In this document: positions 10,944 through 22,065 of the stretch, one piece after another | Position numbering within the stretch: position 1 is the stretch's first letter | Layout of the letters: each line of letters opens with the position of its first letter | Assembly: GCF_910592395.1 (NCBI RefSeq) | Contig: NC_088312.1 | Coordinates: 12,526,001 to 12,590,000, forward strand | Reading direction: 5' to 3' | DNA length: 64,000 nucleotides | DNA from: Lineus longissimus | Lineage: Eukaryota; Nemertea; Pilidiophora; Heteronemertea; Lineidae | Program-made: the position numbers and the translations under genes | The notes under the pieces: model-generated | What the model saw: the letters and a program-made list of their open reading frames with translations, nothing else | The model's database searches: none | Told to the model about the DNA's origin: nothing

Positions 10944-12464
10944 AGTGATAGTATCGAAGGTGTCAAATCTGATCATTTTATATATGGGGGGAATAGGTTA
11001 AATGTGATGATATCTCTTCTCTTATCATCAATGGTGAATCATTGGTGTTGTGCTGGAGATTTTGCTAAAACCATTGTTATACCTATACCTAAAGATAAAA
11101 GGAAATCATTGACCGCATCGGATAATTATAGGGGCATTTCACTAAGCAGCATTATGGGCAAGATTTTGGATTACGCTTTCCTTCATAAATACAGTAATGT
11201 TTTTTCCTCGTCTGACATGCAGTTTGGTTTTAAACAGGGGTTATCTACTGCCACTTGCAGTACGGTAGTGAATGAGGTTATTGATTATTTTAATTCTCAA
11301 ATTACCAATGTATATTGTGTAATGCTTGATGCCTCTAAGGCCTTTGATAAGGTACATTTTATCAAACTATTTCGACTTCTCCTACGTAAGGGGCTATGCC
11401 CCCTGGTCGCTAGGTTCTTGGCTATATTGTATACAAATCAGGGGATAAGAGTTAGGTGGGGGACTCACATGTCAGGCGAGTTTACGGCTAAAAACGGGGT
11501 AAAACAGGGTGGAGTGTTGTCTCCGGTTTTATTCAGTATTTACTTCGATGAGCTTTTGTTTGCTCTTGAAAAGTCGGGCGTTGGGTGTTATATCGGTTTA
11601 CCTTTTGTTGGCGCCTTCGCCTATGCCGATGACGTGGTTCTGTTAGCTCCGACTGTATGTGCTTTGAACAAAATGTTACGTGTAGCTTCTAAGTTTTCAG
11701 TTGATTTTATGATAACTTTCAATGCGTCCAAAAGTAAGCTAATTATTTTTGGTGCAACCGTGGGTTTCGACATTGTCATTTGGTTTCAGGGAGTGGCACT
11801 TCGACCATCTCCCTATGAGGTACATTTGGGTATGATTTTTGGGCCGGACATTATGAAGAGAAAGTTTCAGGCGGCGATTAATGACTTGTACAAAAGAACA
11901 AACATTCTATTATCTCAATTTCGGTTTGCTACTCACGAAGTAAAATACAGGCTTTTCAAATCTTATTGCATGTCTCTTTACGGGTTCCAGGGGTGGGATA
12001 TATCATTTCAAGGAATTGAGAATGTATACGTGGCATGGAGGGTATGTATTAGAAAGCTTCTTAGTTTACCGTCTCGCACTCATAAGTTTTTACTTCCATT
12101 AATCATACATGATTCTCCGATTCAGGCTCAAATAGAGAAGCGTTTTGTTAACTTTTTTAAAACTCTTGGAAAATCTAAAAATGTACATGTATATATCAAA
12201 CTATGCAAACGTATCATTGAGGGTGGGAGTCGATCGTCTCTTGGGAAAAGTTTTAATTTTTTGTTAGCAAAGTATGGTTGGGATAGGGGCAATTTGACAA
12301 ATGTATTTTTTATGACACGGGACATTGGGAGGTCAAATGTAACAGAGGGGCAGAAAAGATTGGCGGGACAGATTAGGGAATTATTATGTGGCCGGGATAA
12401 AGGGATGTGTATACTTACGAGGGGGGAAATTGATGACATATTATTGGTACTGTGCGTTTCTTAA
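10944..12464 (+). CDS. LINE reverse transcriptase segment
   Basis: Frame 3 encodes the polymerase from just after the A-tract shift. Visible RT motifs are IPIPKDKRK and NYRGISL (fingers), LDASKAFDKV (motif A aspartate, 11325 on), GVKQGGVLSPVLFSIYFDEL (motif B) and AYADDVVLL (motif C; catalytic YADD at 11622-11633), followed by HLGMIF (motif D/E region). The remaining ~200 residues form a C-terminal domain with no RNase H signature. The enzyme copies element RNA into DNA at the nick made by the endonuclease. The stop is TAA at 12462-12464. Confidence 0.93.
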   Translation, partial: SDSIEGVKSDHFIYGGNRLNVMISLLLSSMVNHWCCAGDFAKTIVIPIPKDKRKSLTASDNYRGISLSSIMGKILDYAFLHKYSNVFSSSDMQFGFKQGLSTATCSTVVNEVIDYFNSQITNVYCVMLDASKAFDKVHFIKLFRLLLRKGLCPLVARFLAILYTNQGIRVRWGTHMSGEFTAKNGVKQGGVLSPVLFSIYFDELLFALEKSGVGCYIGLPFVGAFAYADDVVLLAPTVCALNKMLRVASKFSVDFMITFNASKSKLIIFGATVGFDIVIWFQGVALRPSPYEVHLGMIFGPDIMKRKFQAAINDLYKRTNILLSQFRFATHEVKYRLFKSYCMSLYGFQGWDISFQGIENVYVAWRVCIRKLLSLPSRTHKFLLPLIIHDSPIQAQIEKRFVNFFKTLGKSKNVHVYIKLCKRIIEGGSRSSLGKSFNFLLAKYGWDRGNLTNVFFMTRDIGRSNVTEGQKRLAGQIRELLCGRDKGMCILTRGEIDDILLVLCVS

Positions 12465-12630
12465 TTGCTTATACCTTTGAACGTAGTTTTTGCATGTCTT
12501 ACATGATGTCGGTTTCTCTTCCTCTTTAATTTCTATTTGTAATATCGCGTTGTAATGCACTAGTGTTTGTAATGCACCCCTTGCACTGTATTGTACCTAC
12601 GAGTACGAAATAAACATATATATATATTCA
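12465..12630 (+). other. LINE 3' UTR and tail
   Basis: About 165 bases follow the ORF2 stop, ending GTACGAAATAAAC and then an AT-dinucleotide run (about 12614-12627). AATAAA is the polyadenylation signal, and a short simple-repeat tail in place of poly(A) is common in CR1/L2-like LINEs. The repeat gives the approximate 3' insertion boundary. Confidence 0.75.
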
Positions 12631-13377
12631 AATTCGGCAAAAATGGCGTGAAAAATAGACAACACCGGTTGCCAAACTATCTTATCTTGTTTATCAATCA
12701 GTAGTTGAAAACCGCTCCGCGTCTGTGTTTTAGGAATTCGATTTACCCGTGGGTCATACCAGGTCACTTTTGAGGAAAAATACAGCAATCTTCTTTTACA
12801 TACATGTATATACCTGGATTGAACAATATCTTTTACGTAAAGTAAAATTTACCACCTTTCTACAGACGCGGTTACAGACCGGCCTTTTATGAACCGGGTG
12901 CCTGGCTATTAGCGGAACGCTGAACAAGACGATCATGTTTCAAAATCGTCTTGCTTCCTCATAAGTCTTAACCCTGTATCAGCTCATCACATCCTTCCAT
13001 TAATCTTAATAGTTCCTCACGATCCAGCAGGACCCATCCAATCAACTCCGCCTCGTCAATAATTATACGACCTGATATCCAGTCGTACATTGTACATATT
13101 TAGGTATTTCGCCGACAGCTACTCGATGAAGGTAGATCCCTTTCCCAATTAATTTCCCGGGGGAATGTCATCATATGTGCTTGGAGGCTGGAAATGACCA
13201 TAAACGGTACAAAGTAACTTCATAGACGCTGGTGGATTGGCAAAATAAAAAACATTACAAAAACAATAGATGTGGCATAAATGGAATAGCTTTTTGTTGT
13301 CAATGGGCATGATGTGAATCTTTTTTTCGTCTTGTTATATCAGTTGTTTGGCGGATACGTATTTCCTGAGATGGTTC
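12631..13377. other. No gene recognised
   Basis: Mixed non-coding DNA after the LINE tail, with no open frame of interest and no recognised repeat. Confidence 0.55.
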
Positions 13378-13617
13378 TCTCTTAGAAATAAAGGTTTTCG
13401 CTCTTTTGAAAAAACCCTCAATGGCTTTTTGGCCAACACAAATATCTCCCCCCCGTAGAGGTTTTTCGGTAAAATGAAAACCCCTTGTTTTTTTAGATTC
13501 TGAAGAACCTCCAACAATTCCTTTTCGCTGAAATACCTCATCGGGGTGCTTATTTTTGTTGGTCGAAAAAACATTCAAGGTTTTTCAAAACGTCAAAAAC
13601 CTTTATTTCTAAAAGTG
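13378..13617. mobile_element. Hairpin MITE, family GGCCAACACAAATAT
   Basis: The left part (13378-13440) matches the reverse complement of the right part (13557-13617): both carry TTAGAAATAAAGGTTTT, TTTTGAAAAA and a final (G)RCCAACA. Weaker pairing continues inward, so nearly the whole 240 bases can fold on itself. The frames of up to 92 codons on the minus strand are by-products. A related hairpin lies at 22066-22270. Confidence 0.65.
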
Positions 13618-14387
13618 TTGCCATAATGGCCATACCAACAACGCCCGCCCTTTCTAAAATCAAGAAATAAATTCCTGTAATCAGCCTCTGGGTCACAAGG
13701 TGGAATCAGTCGTCAGAGGATATTGTCAGTCTCGGTTTGTCGTGAACAAAATTAATTTAGCTGCCAAAGCAGCCATGTTGAAGACCATGAGACTGCTAAA
13801 CATCGAAAGTAAATTTTCCTCAAGTCTAATCACCTCGAACGGACATCACACAAATCACACAATATGGGGATACGTCAGGTATCGCCCGGAAACGGAAAGG
13901 TTAACGAACATCGACACCGGACGTCGGACGCCATGTATGCATGCCGACGCCGGCAGAGCCTCGACCTCCCCTCCCAGTAATGAGGGCGGAGATATGGATG
14001 GGGAACACGTCTGTCTTGACTCTATATTCGTAACAGACATGATTAACCAAAGGAGGTTTATGCAAAAACTACTGTCTTCGGATAAACCTAAATATATTTA
14101 CTACTGATGATATCAACTGATATGGTCCACTTATAGTATCATTATGTTCTTTTCTTCAAAAGCACGATAATTCCACTCCTTCCGTAAAACAGTCAGGCGT
14201 ATAAAGCTTTGTTTCACATGTTTCTGTCGGCGCCATCTGCTGAGGAAGACTTCTGTCACCTTTCCGCTATCATAAATGTATCTCTGCCCCAGCCCCTAAC
14301 GAAGTCTCCTTTCCAACCGGTTATCAGCATAAAAAACTCTGCATGGCGTTACCAAGAATCAATAATGACTGGTCTTTATTAATTCTT
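13618..14387. other. No gene recognised
   Basis: A plus-strand frame at 13700-14107 is open for 135 codons, but it starts with GTG, lacks splice or Kozak context and matches no family I recognise. I do not call it a gene. Confidence 0.5.
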
Positions 14388-16474
14388 GGTATCTTGAAGT
14401 ATCCAATTCTTTCCGGTATCACGAAGTAAGCCATTATTTCCGTTATCACGAAGTCTCCCATTCTTTCCGGTATCACGAAGTCCTTCATTCTTTCCGGTAT
14501 CACGAAGTCCTCTATTCTTTCCGTTATCACGAAGTCCTCCGTTCTTTCCGTTATCACGAAGTCCTTCTTTCTTTCCGTTATCACGAAGTCTCCCATTCTT
14601 TCTGGTATCACGAAGTCCTCCGTTCTTTCCGTTATCACGAAGTCCTCTATTCTTTCCGTTATCACGAAGTCCTCCATTCTTTCCGTTATCACGAAGTCCT
14701 CCGTTCTTTCCGTTATACCGAAGTCCTCCATTCTTTCCGTTATCACGAAGTCTTCTATTCTTTCCGTTATCACGAAGTCCCCCATTCTTTCCGTTATCAC
14801 GAAGTCCTCCGTTCTTTCCGTTATCACGAAGTCCTCTATTCTTTCCGTTATCACGAAGTCCTCCATTCTTTCCGTTATCACGAAGTCCTCCGTTCTTTCC
14901 GTTATCACGAAGTCCTCCATTCTTTCCGTTATCACGAAGTCTTCTATTCTTTCCGTTATCACGAAGTCCTCTATTCTTTCTGTTATCACGAAGTCCTCTA
15001 TTCTTTCTGTTATCACGAAGTCCTCCATTCTTTCCGTTATCACGAAGTCCTCCATTCTTTCCGTTATCACGAAGTCTTCTATTCTTTCCGTTATCACGAA
15101 GTCCTCTATTCTTTCTGTTATCACGAAGTCCTCTATTCTTTCCGTTATCACGACGTCCTCTATTCTTTCCGTTATCACGAAGTCCTCCATTCTTTCCGTT
15201 ATCACGAAGTCCTCTATTCTTTCCGTTATCACGAAGTCCCCCATTCTTTCCGTTATCACGAAGTCCTCCGTTCTTTCCGTTATCACGAAGTCCTCTATTC
15301 TTTCCGTTATCACGAAGTCCTCCATTCTTTCCGTTATCACGAAGTCCTCCGTTCTTTCCGTTATCATGAAGTCCTCCATTCTTTCCGTTATCACGAAGTC
15401 TTCTATTATTTCCGTTATCACGAAGTCCTCTATTCTTTCCGTTATCACGACGTCCTCTATTCTTTCCGTTATCACGACGTCCTCTATTCTTTCCGTTATC
15501 ACGAAGTCCTCCATTCTTTCCGTTATCACGAAGTCCTCTATTCTTTCCGTTATCACGAAGTCCTCCATTCTTTCCGTTATCACGAAGTCCTCTATTCTTT
15601 CCGTTATCACGAAGTCCTCCATTCTTTCCGTTATCACGAAGTCCTCTATTCTTTCCGTTATCACGAAGTCCTCCATTCTTTCCGTTATCACGAAGTCCTT
15701 CATTCTTTCCGTTATCACGAAGTCCTCTATTCTTTCCGTTATCACGAAGTCCTCTATTCTTTCTGTTATCACGAAGTCCTCTATTCTTTCCGTTATCACG
15801 ACGTCCTCTATTCTTTCCGTTATCACGAAGTCCTCCATTCTTTCCGTTATCACGAAGTCTTCTATTCTTTCCGTTATCACGAAGTCCTCTATTCTTTCTG
15901 TTATCACGAAGTCCTCTATTCTTTCCGTTATCACGACGTCCTCTATTCTTTCCGTTATCACGAAGTCCTCCATTCTTTCCGTTATCACGAAGTCCTCCGT
16001 TCTTTCCGTTATCACGAAGTCCTCTATTCTTTCCGTTATCACGACGTCCTCTATTCTTTCCGTTATCACGAAGTCCTCCATTCTTTCCGTTATCACGAAG
16101 TCTTCTATTCTTTCCGTTATCACGAAGTCCTCTATTCTTTCTGTTATCACGAAGTCCTCTATTCTTTCCGTTATCACGACGTCCTCTATTCTTTCCGTTA
16201 TCACGAAGTCCTCCATTCTTTCCGTTATCACGAAGTCCTCTATTCTTTCCGTTATCACGAAGTCCCCCATTCTTTCCGTTATCACGAAGTCCTCCGTTCT
16301 TTCCGTTATCACGAAGTCCTCTATTCTTTCTGTTATCACGAAGTCCTCTATTCTTTCCGTTATCACGACGTCCTCTATTCTTTCCGTTATCACGAAGTCC
16401 TCCATTCTTTCCGTTATCACGAGGTCTCCGATTCTTTCCGGTATCACGAAGTTTCCCGGCCCATTCTTTCCTAT
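14388..16474. repeat. 27-bp minisatellite, about 77 units
   Basis: The unit reads TTCTTTCCGTTATCACGAAG followed by TCCTCYR, 27 bases. The CGAAGT landmark occurs at 14422 and at 16447, exactly 75 units apart, and all marked variants between them fall on multiples of 27, so there is no net length change. Variants (CGACGT, TTTCTG, TCTTC) recur in blocks and define a 9-unit (243-bp) higher-order repeat. Because 27 is a multiple of three, frames stay open: 707 codons on the minus strand as (ITERIEDFV)n and 527 on the plus as (LSVITKSSI)n. The consensus is stop-free in five of six frames, and the minus frame has no ATG before the array, so coding is not supported. Confidence 0.95.
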
Positions 16475-17158
16475 GTCATCTCTCTACTTCGTCACAACGG
16501 CGTCTCCCCAGCTTCAAGGTGTAGCCTCAGCAGCACCCAAACATTCAAAGCACGTTACAGTAGTTTTTTTTCATATAACACATCGTCATGTATATGAATG
16601 TGTAATGTTCAGATCGCCCACCTTTTTTATCCTGTCTTCTCAGTGTTACAACCTTCCATTCCCAATTGAGGGCCCGCTGAGGTTTCGCAAACCTCATGGA
16701 TTACGAATGACGATACGAATTTTTTTTCATAATTTCTTTAGTTCGAAAGTAATCCTCGTTACATTTCTCAGTCATCAGTTGTATCCAGTGATGTATTTGA
16801 TGTTGACGGCCATGCTAGGCATGCTTACGCCTATGCAGACCTGTGCTTGTCGAAAAACGGGCGCGGCGGAAAAAAGATTCGTGATGACTCGGCCATTTTG
16901 TCGCCACGCATTCAGAATTCGCTGCGGCCACGACAGTTCAATGGATTGACTAAAGAGAATTTAACATTTTAAGGGGCCCTTATAAGAACAATAGGGGTAA
17001 ACTAGTTTCAACAAAAACTATTGTCCATGATCGTGTCGTCACTAAGGATAAATAACAATTCGGAATTAGGAATTCGTGAAATTTGCGAAACCTCACTCCG
17101 CAAGGTCCTCCCACATTGATATCGCAGTGAATGTTTTAGACATGATTTACATACATGT
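16475..17158. other. No gene recognised
   Basis: The open frame that crosses into this stretch is only the tail of the minisatellite frame. Nothing else was recognised. Confidence 0.55.
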
Positions 17159-17925
17159 AGTCCTTCCAGAAAGTAAATGTTTTTTTTATATCACAGAGAT
17201 AGAATAAGATAATTGAATGCGGTGTTCAGCAGAGAATGGTATATCTTGTTGGTCATGTATCTGATGTATTTGGACCAAGCTCATCCTGTCTCTTCATTAT
17301 GTAACAGGCAATTTCAAAAATGTCAAAAAGTCACTTTTTTATTTCATTCTATTTTTGTTCTTTTTCACAATGTATGGGTGGACTTTGATATAACAAAGGT
17401 TTTTTTTACTTTCATTATTAGAAAATTCCTGCTAATTTTTTCATTTTGAAGATAAGTTTTAGCTCGCTACAGGTGATTGTTTTTTCAGACAGCTGGTGAC
17501 CTTTGAGAACAGCCCCTCATAATCAGCAAAGTCAGTCAGGGTTTTTATGGCCAACTCAGCTCATACATGAAGGATTGGGGGTATTTATCAAAGGTTATGG
17601 AAGAGATTTAAAAATAACCTAAAAATCCTAAGCAAAAAAGGTGCATTTGTCATGACTATCGAACACACTCTATGAAATTGCAAGTGCCAAAAAATTATGG
17701 TCATAAAGCACAGTTCATGAGCTCATTTGAATTTTTGAAAAGGCACATAAAATAAAAAAAGTGATTTTTGGACCTTTTTTGAAATGTTTGTTACTTAATG
17801 AAGGGATGGAATAAGGTGCATTCGAATACAACAGATATAATGACCAACTAAATGTACCATACTCTGCTTATTTTATCTCTGTTTTATTTTTAAAAAACGG
17901 TGGACAATTACTTTCTGGAAGGACT
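17159..17925. mobile_element. 767-bp element with ~190-bp inverted arms
   Basis: The ends begin AGTCCTTCCAGAAAGTAA on each strand, a perfect 18-bp match. The arms (about 17159-17350 and 17740-17925) continue to align through ACAGAGAT, AATAAG, GTTGGTCAT, TTCATTA-GTAAC and TTTCAAAAA, with one ~22-base extra piece in the left arm. The central ~390 bases are AT-rich and non-coding. This is a long-TIR non-autonomous DNA transposon or fold-back element. A target-site duplication is not clear, and the family is not assigned. Confidence 0.8.
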
Positions 17926-18756
17926 GTACATTTACACTCTTAGAAATCATAGTTTTTAAGCTTTTAAACGCCTTTAATTAACAATTGTGAGATTCTGACT
18001 AACAATCTCGAAAGGTTTTGATTTCGCTGAAAAGCTTATACGGGTTGCATACTTGTTTTGGCCGAAGAAACATTTTAATGGTTAACCTTTGGCCGCCGAT
18101 CAATAAACGGTTTGACGACATGAGAATGGGCAAAACGGGAATATATTGGGGGCGAAATTGGAAGGGGTGAAGTAGAAGGGACGAAATGGGGATAAACCAT
18201 AAATGGGTGTGATAAAGATGTCCAACCACTCTCTAGCTAAAATAAATGTGTGCAGCCTCGATTTAATGAGTCACATCGTCTTGTGGCATAATGGCCCAAA
18301 GTCAATTCTGGTTCAAGGCTGCGAGTAATTTCATCCTTTATTCATATTCGTCACGCTGCACTCGATTTTATCGTTCTTCCTGTTATATTGATTTCATCTT
18401 CATCTAAATCTCAAAATGGACCAGCAAACAGTAAAGAACGTTTGGAGGGCATGACCGTTATTATGAATGGCGTTACTCTGACGTGCCCTTCTGGTCGCCA
18501 ATGCATTAAAGTTGTATTTTGGTAATGTTGAGCATTTGGTGCCCAGCCAGCCATCCTCTGTGTTGATTAGTAGGGAAAAAAGTGTCAGCCGCTCAGTGTG
18601 CCCGAAGTTCATTTATGTTACTCTTGAATACAAGTAATTCGTGTTAAGAATTAAGCACTGGTGAATGCAGACTAACCTGCAATATTGTTAAAATGACAAT
18701 TACAGATTAGGAGATAACGCATACAGGTGAGCTAACGCTGGCCTTTGTCTCTGAAG
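17926..18756. other. No gene recognised
   Basis: Non-coding DNA with short chance frames only. A small TTGTCTC/GAGACAA hairpin abuts its right end. Confidence 0.5.
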
Positions 18757-19204
18757 GAGACAAGACCACAATAATATTGATTTTTTAAGCCTTTTAGCAG
18801 TTAAATTGTCAATGTTTGACCGCGACGCATCAAAGAATGCGTCAAGTAGTGAAACTGAAATTCGGATATGATATACGGGTTAGTCTTGCGAGTAACTGGT
18901 GCGATTTAAATTGGTGATTGACCAGGGACATTTTTTTTTAATCGACAAATTAGACAGACTTTGATATTTCCACTCTTTTCAGCCAACTGGCAGAAAAAAC
19001 TCAAAACACGCCCCCTATTACCCAATTATCAAAATTCGAAATTAATTTTTTCATCAAATAATTTCTTTATATCTGTAGACTTGCCACAGCAAATATTTTT
19101 TCAATACCTCTCCAAATATGTACTTGAGAGTTAAAAACATGCACTCGTCTAATTGATAGGCCTCGACCCTCCAACCTATGAATATTCATTAGTGGTCTTG
19201 TCTC
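18757..19204. mobile_element. Possible inverted-repeat element
   Basis: GAGACAAGACCAC at 18757-18769 is repeated inverted at 19192-19204, with weaker AATRAATATT similarity just inside both ends. About 420 bases of AT-rich non-coding DNA lie between them. Boundaries and target duplication are not established, so chance or an unrelated pair of motifs remains possible. Confidence 0.35.
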
Positions 19205-19891
19205 TGAAGCCGATTGGGCAATAGGGCCCTGTTCTTTAAAATGACTTACACACGAACATATTCAAGCGAGTCCTTGTTTCGATTTTTCTTTAGTTTCACC
19301 CTTTAATGAACAAAGTCTGGTCAAAAAGGTCATTGAGAAATTGCCTTACCGTCTCTCTATTTATGTATCTCTGTGAATAATCGAATGAAGTCGAGCTTTA
19401 TGTCAGGGGTTGAGCCTCCGGTCGGCAGTATACAATGTAGTGTCAGAAATGCCAAAAAGGTATCAATTCACGATTGTAGGGCAGAAGTGTCGCGAATTGG
19501 CATTTGACCGGTCATCCTGGGGAAATCAAGGGTGAATGTTCGCTTCTTCGGCTCTCAGACAAAGCCCCGAGACAATGCCCTCATTAGCCGAAGTGCCAGT
19601 TGGGGTTGACCGGTAGGTGTCACAGCACTGGCAGTGATCGCCTGACGCTTAACCTGCCATGCCTCAGATTTTATTTACTATATCTCTATAACGGGTCATT
19701 GCCTGCACTTTATCCTCACCCAGAGGATTCTATAGTGGAAACCATCGATTAACCAAGTACACACGTAATGTGAATATTTGCCTACACTCCATTTGCCTTG
19801 AAATTTGCATCAAATCTTCTGTGCCGTGTTCAGTGGTTGAGCACTTTAATTCTCACAACGACGAAGTAAATCACGTCTTTCTGTGATTATA
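19205..19891. other. No gene recognised
   Basis: Contains a perfect TGACCGGTCA palindrome at about 19506 and a partly inverted CTTCGGCT/AGCCGAAG pair. No coding signal. Confidence 0.5.
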
Positions 19892-20263
19892 CTAGGTGAT
19901 TCAAAAAATATCTAATACTTTTGATCTTGAATAAGCCCAACACTATGAATTCGATTGTCAATACGTTTCGTTTCCAGTTTGTTTGACCTCATAACCTCAT
20001 TGCCTTATAGCAATTTACATCTTTCGGCACGTCTGCACCCGAGCTGGTTTTATTGGATGTTATAAGTCACCTGCAGAAGAGTCGAAAATTGAAAATTATG
20101 CGTATTGTGCAATAACGTAGTGAGATCAAACCAACCAAAAAACCAAAGTACATTTGTACATGTATTCAACTCAGCTACATGTTGCAGAATTTGGTAAAAA
20201 TCTAATTTATATTTTAAAATCTATCAAATACCAAAAGTATACAACATTTTTTGAATCACCCAG
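19892..20263. mobile_element. Tc1/mariner-like MITE with TA duplication
   Basis: This 372-bp element has inverted ends CTAGGTGATTCAAAAAAT and CTGGGTGATTCAAAAAAT, extending as an imperfect ~40-bp TIR through ATACTTTTG. TA flanks both ends (19890-19891 and 20264-20265), the target duplication typical of Tc1/mariner elements. The interior is non-coding; the 81-codon frame inside is chance. Confidence 0.75.
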
Positions 20264-20265
20264 TA

Positions 20266-21248
20266 CTAAACGACACGCTAGATTCAAATTGATTCAAAAA
20301 ACGTTTTGCATCGCATCTTCTTTTACATTACAGTTTCACTACTCTTCTTGTGTGAAAATCTCTCAATTGGTATTCCATGAATTTGAATGTTGGTTTTAAC
20401 GCGTGTTTTAATTGGTAAATACAAAAAAGAAGGTGGTGAGAAAACCAATGTGTAGCGTTTAAGTGATTTACGAACATGTTTTAATCAATGGTTTAATCAC
20501 TTGCCCAATAATAATGTTAATCGCATGATCGAGATGATTTAGTTCTGGCTTAATTGCAGTACCGTCTCAAAATAGCCCTGCCGATAAGTGATGTCATGGT
20601 CCTGTGAGATCGGTTTCATTAATATCTACAACACATGTTCTTCTTTTCTTCTTCATCAAAATATTATCATTAGAGGCTTTCGGCATTTGAAAATTCATGC
20701 CCGTATTGCGAATCCGTACCGTTGTTACGCATGCTGTTTTCACACTTTGACAATCCCGATGCGTAATATGCGAGAGGGAGAGTGTTTTACACGGCTTTGT
20801 TTTCGTAAATGTTGCTTGATTGAAACATTACTTTGAAGAGTCATTTTCATTTCACCTATGAACATTGTGTAGGATGTGAATATATCATAAGTAAAAACGA
20901 CAATGATACGTAACACAGGCGTGAAGTTTGAACTTGCCGAAAGTCTCAAGTATTGAATCCATCGTGCCAAGTATGAAGCAGCAATACCCAGAAAAAAAGC
21001 CCTATCCAGGTGACCCCAAAATGACAAATGACTACTCTTCTCATAATACTAAACAAACAAATTAACTAACCAACTAAGAAAAATGACCACTGGGATTCGC
21101 TGAAGATTTTTTGTACCTGGCTGATAATCCTGAAACCCTGAAAATCCTGTTTGGTTTCGAGGCTCTGACAAATGAAAACCAAACTCCACCGAAATCCGAC
21201 CGGCAGTTTGCTCTCAAGAGCCCAAAATGATGCGGACAAAACATCTAA
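20266..21248. other. No gene recognised
   Basis: Nothing beyond short frames on both strands was seen. Confidence 0.5.
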
Positions 21249-21555
21249 TAATGGACTATAGACTGCTAAGGGCTGTGGCCATGTGGAATGGTAAGGATGG
21301 AAAAGTATGTAAGGGAAAAGCGTATTGTTTACAACTTGTAACAATGATGTCCAGTAGCTGTTACCTGACCACGTCCCTCCCAGCGCAAAAAATAAAGACC
21401 ATAGACTGCTCAGAGCATTGCCCATGAGGAAATGTAAAGATTGGAGAAGTATGGGAGGGAAAAAACGTTTAATTTACAAATTGCAACAATGATGTTCAGC
21501 AGCTTTTGCTATTATAGACACAGACCACGTCCCTCTCAGCGCAAAAAGAAATATT
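21249..21555. repeat. Diverged tandem duplication, ~155-bp unit
   Basis: Two adjacent segments share ATAGACTGCT, GTATGKRAGGGAAAA, CAACAATGATGT and GACCACGTCCCTC in the same order; the last motif is 157 bases apart. The second copy has small insertions, so the duplication is old. Confidence 0.65.
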
Positions 21556-22065
21556 TCTCTATTAGCGTTTACATCTCTATGTAAATGACACTACTTAACC
21601 GAATCATGATATTGCCATGCTGGCCTTCGTAGCGATTAAATCTTGGATACATGTAGCAAAAACATTGCGCTGGAAGTTTCCTATTTTGTCGCTATAAGCT
21701 TGGAATTTATCACCTTTTTACTCCTAGCACCATCAATATCTAAAACCACCTTCCGCTCTCGCCTTGAATAATGCAACGGACAGTCTCTCACTGCTCAATG
21801 CACGCCTAAGTAAAACAAGAAATTTACAAGGAAAATCTTTTAGGAAAATCGTGAGGTTGCCATGCAGAAACAAGTGATAAAAACCAACCATCACCGTCGT
21901 TCGCCATCTTAACTGGCTGGCAAGGCCATTCTCAAGAATTCTTATTTCATACTGAGACAATGCTACGAATACTGAAGGAAATAAATAAAAGAATCGTACA
22001 CAACACAATTCGTATTAACAATAGCAAGGCAGAACAAGGTTATACGTGGTACAATCGTAGAAATG
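21556..22065. other. No gene recognised
   Basis: No coding or repeat signal was recognised. Confidence 0.5.

Larger units (their letters stand above)
9395..12464 (+). pseudogene. LINE ORF2 (endonuclease-reverse transcriptase), two frameshifts
   Basis: ORF2 spans about 1,020 codons but is split into three frames. The endonuclease is in frame 2 to about 10150, a linker in frame 1 to about 10943, and the reverse transcriptase in frame 3 to the TAA at 12462-12464. Each change fits the loss of one base; the second lies in the A6-GGG-A4 tract at 10932-10944. There are no other in-frame stops, and the catalytic motifs of both enzymes survive. The product would nick target DNA and prime cDNA synthesis on it. 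As written this copy cannot make the full protein. A base-call error in homopolymers is an alternative for the second shift. Confidence 0.88.
8692..12630 (+). mobile_element. LINE (non-LTR retrotransposon), nearly full length
   Basis: The element holds, in order, ORF1, an apurinic-type endonuclease, a reverse transcriptase and a short 3' untranslated region ending in AATAAA and an AT-dinucleotide run. This architecture, with no RNase H domain or LTRs, is that of the Jockey/CR1/L2-like LINE groups, which copy by target-primed reverse transcription. The 5' limit is uncertain, because an ORF1-like open frame can be followed only back to about 8692. Only two single-base shifts interrupt ORF2, so the copy looks young. 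No flanking target-site duplication was identified. Clade assignment needs a phylogeny. Confidence 0.92.

Noticed and set aside
13700-14107. 135-codon plus-strand frame
   Set aside because: Starts at GTG, has no splice or promoter support and no recognisable domain.
14324-16447. 707-codon minus-strand frame and overlapping 527-codon plus frame as proteins
   Set aside because: Both are products of a 27-bp repeat whose consensus lacks stops in five of six frames. The minus frame begins with GTG and has no ATG before the array, and the plus frame's ATG is a single variant unit.
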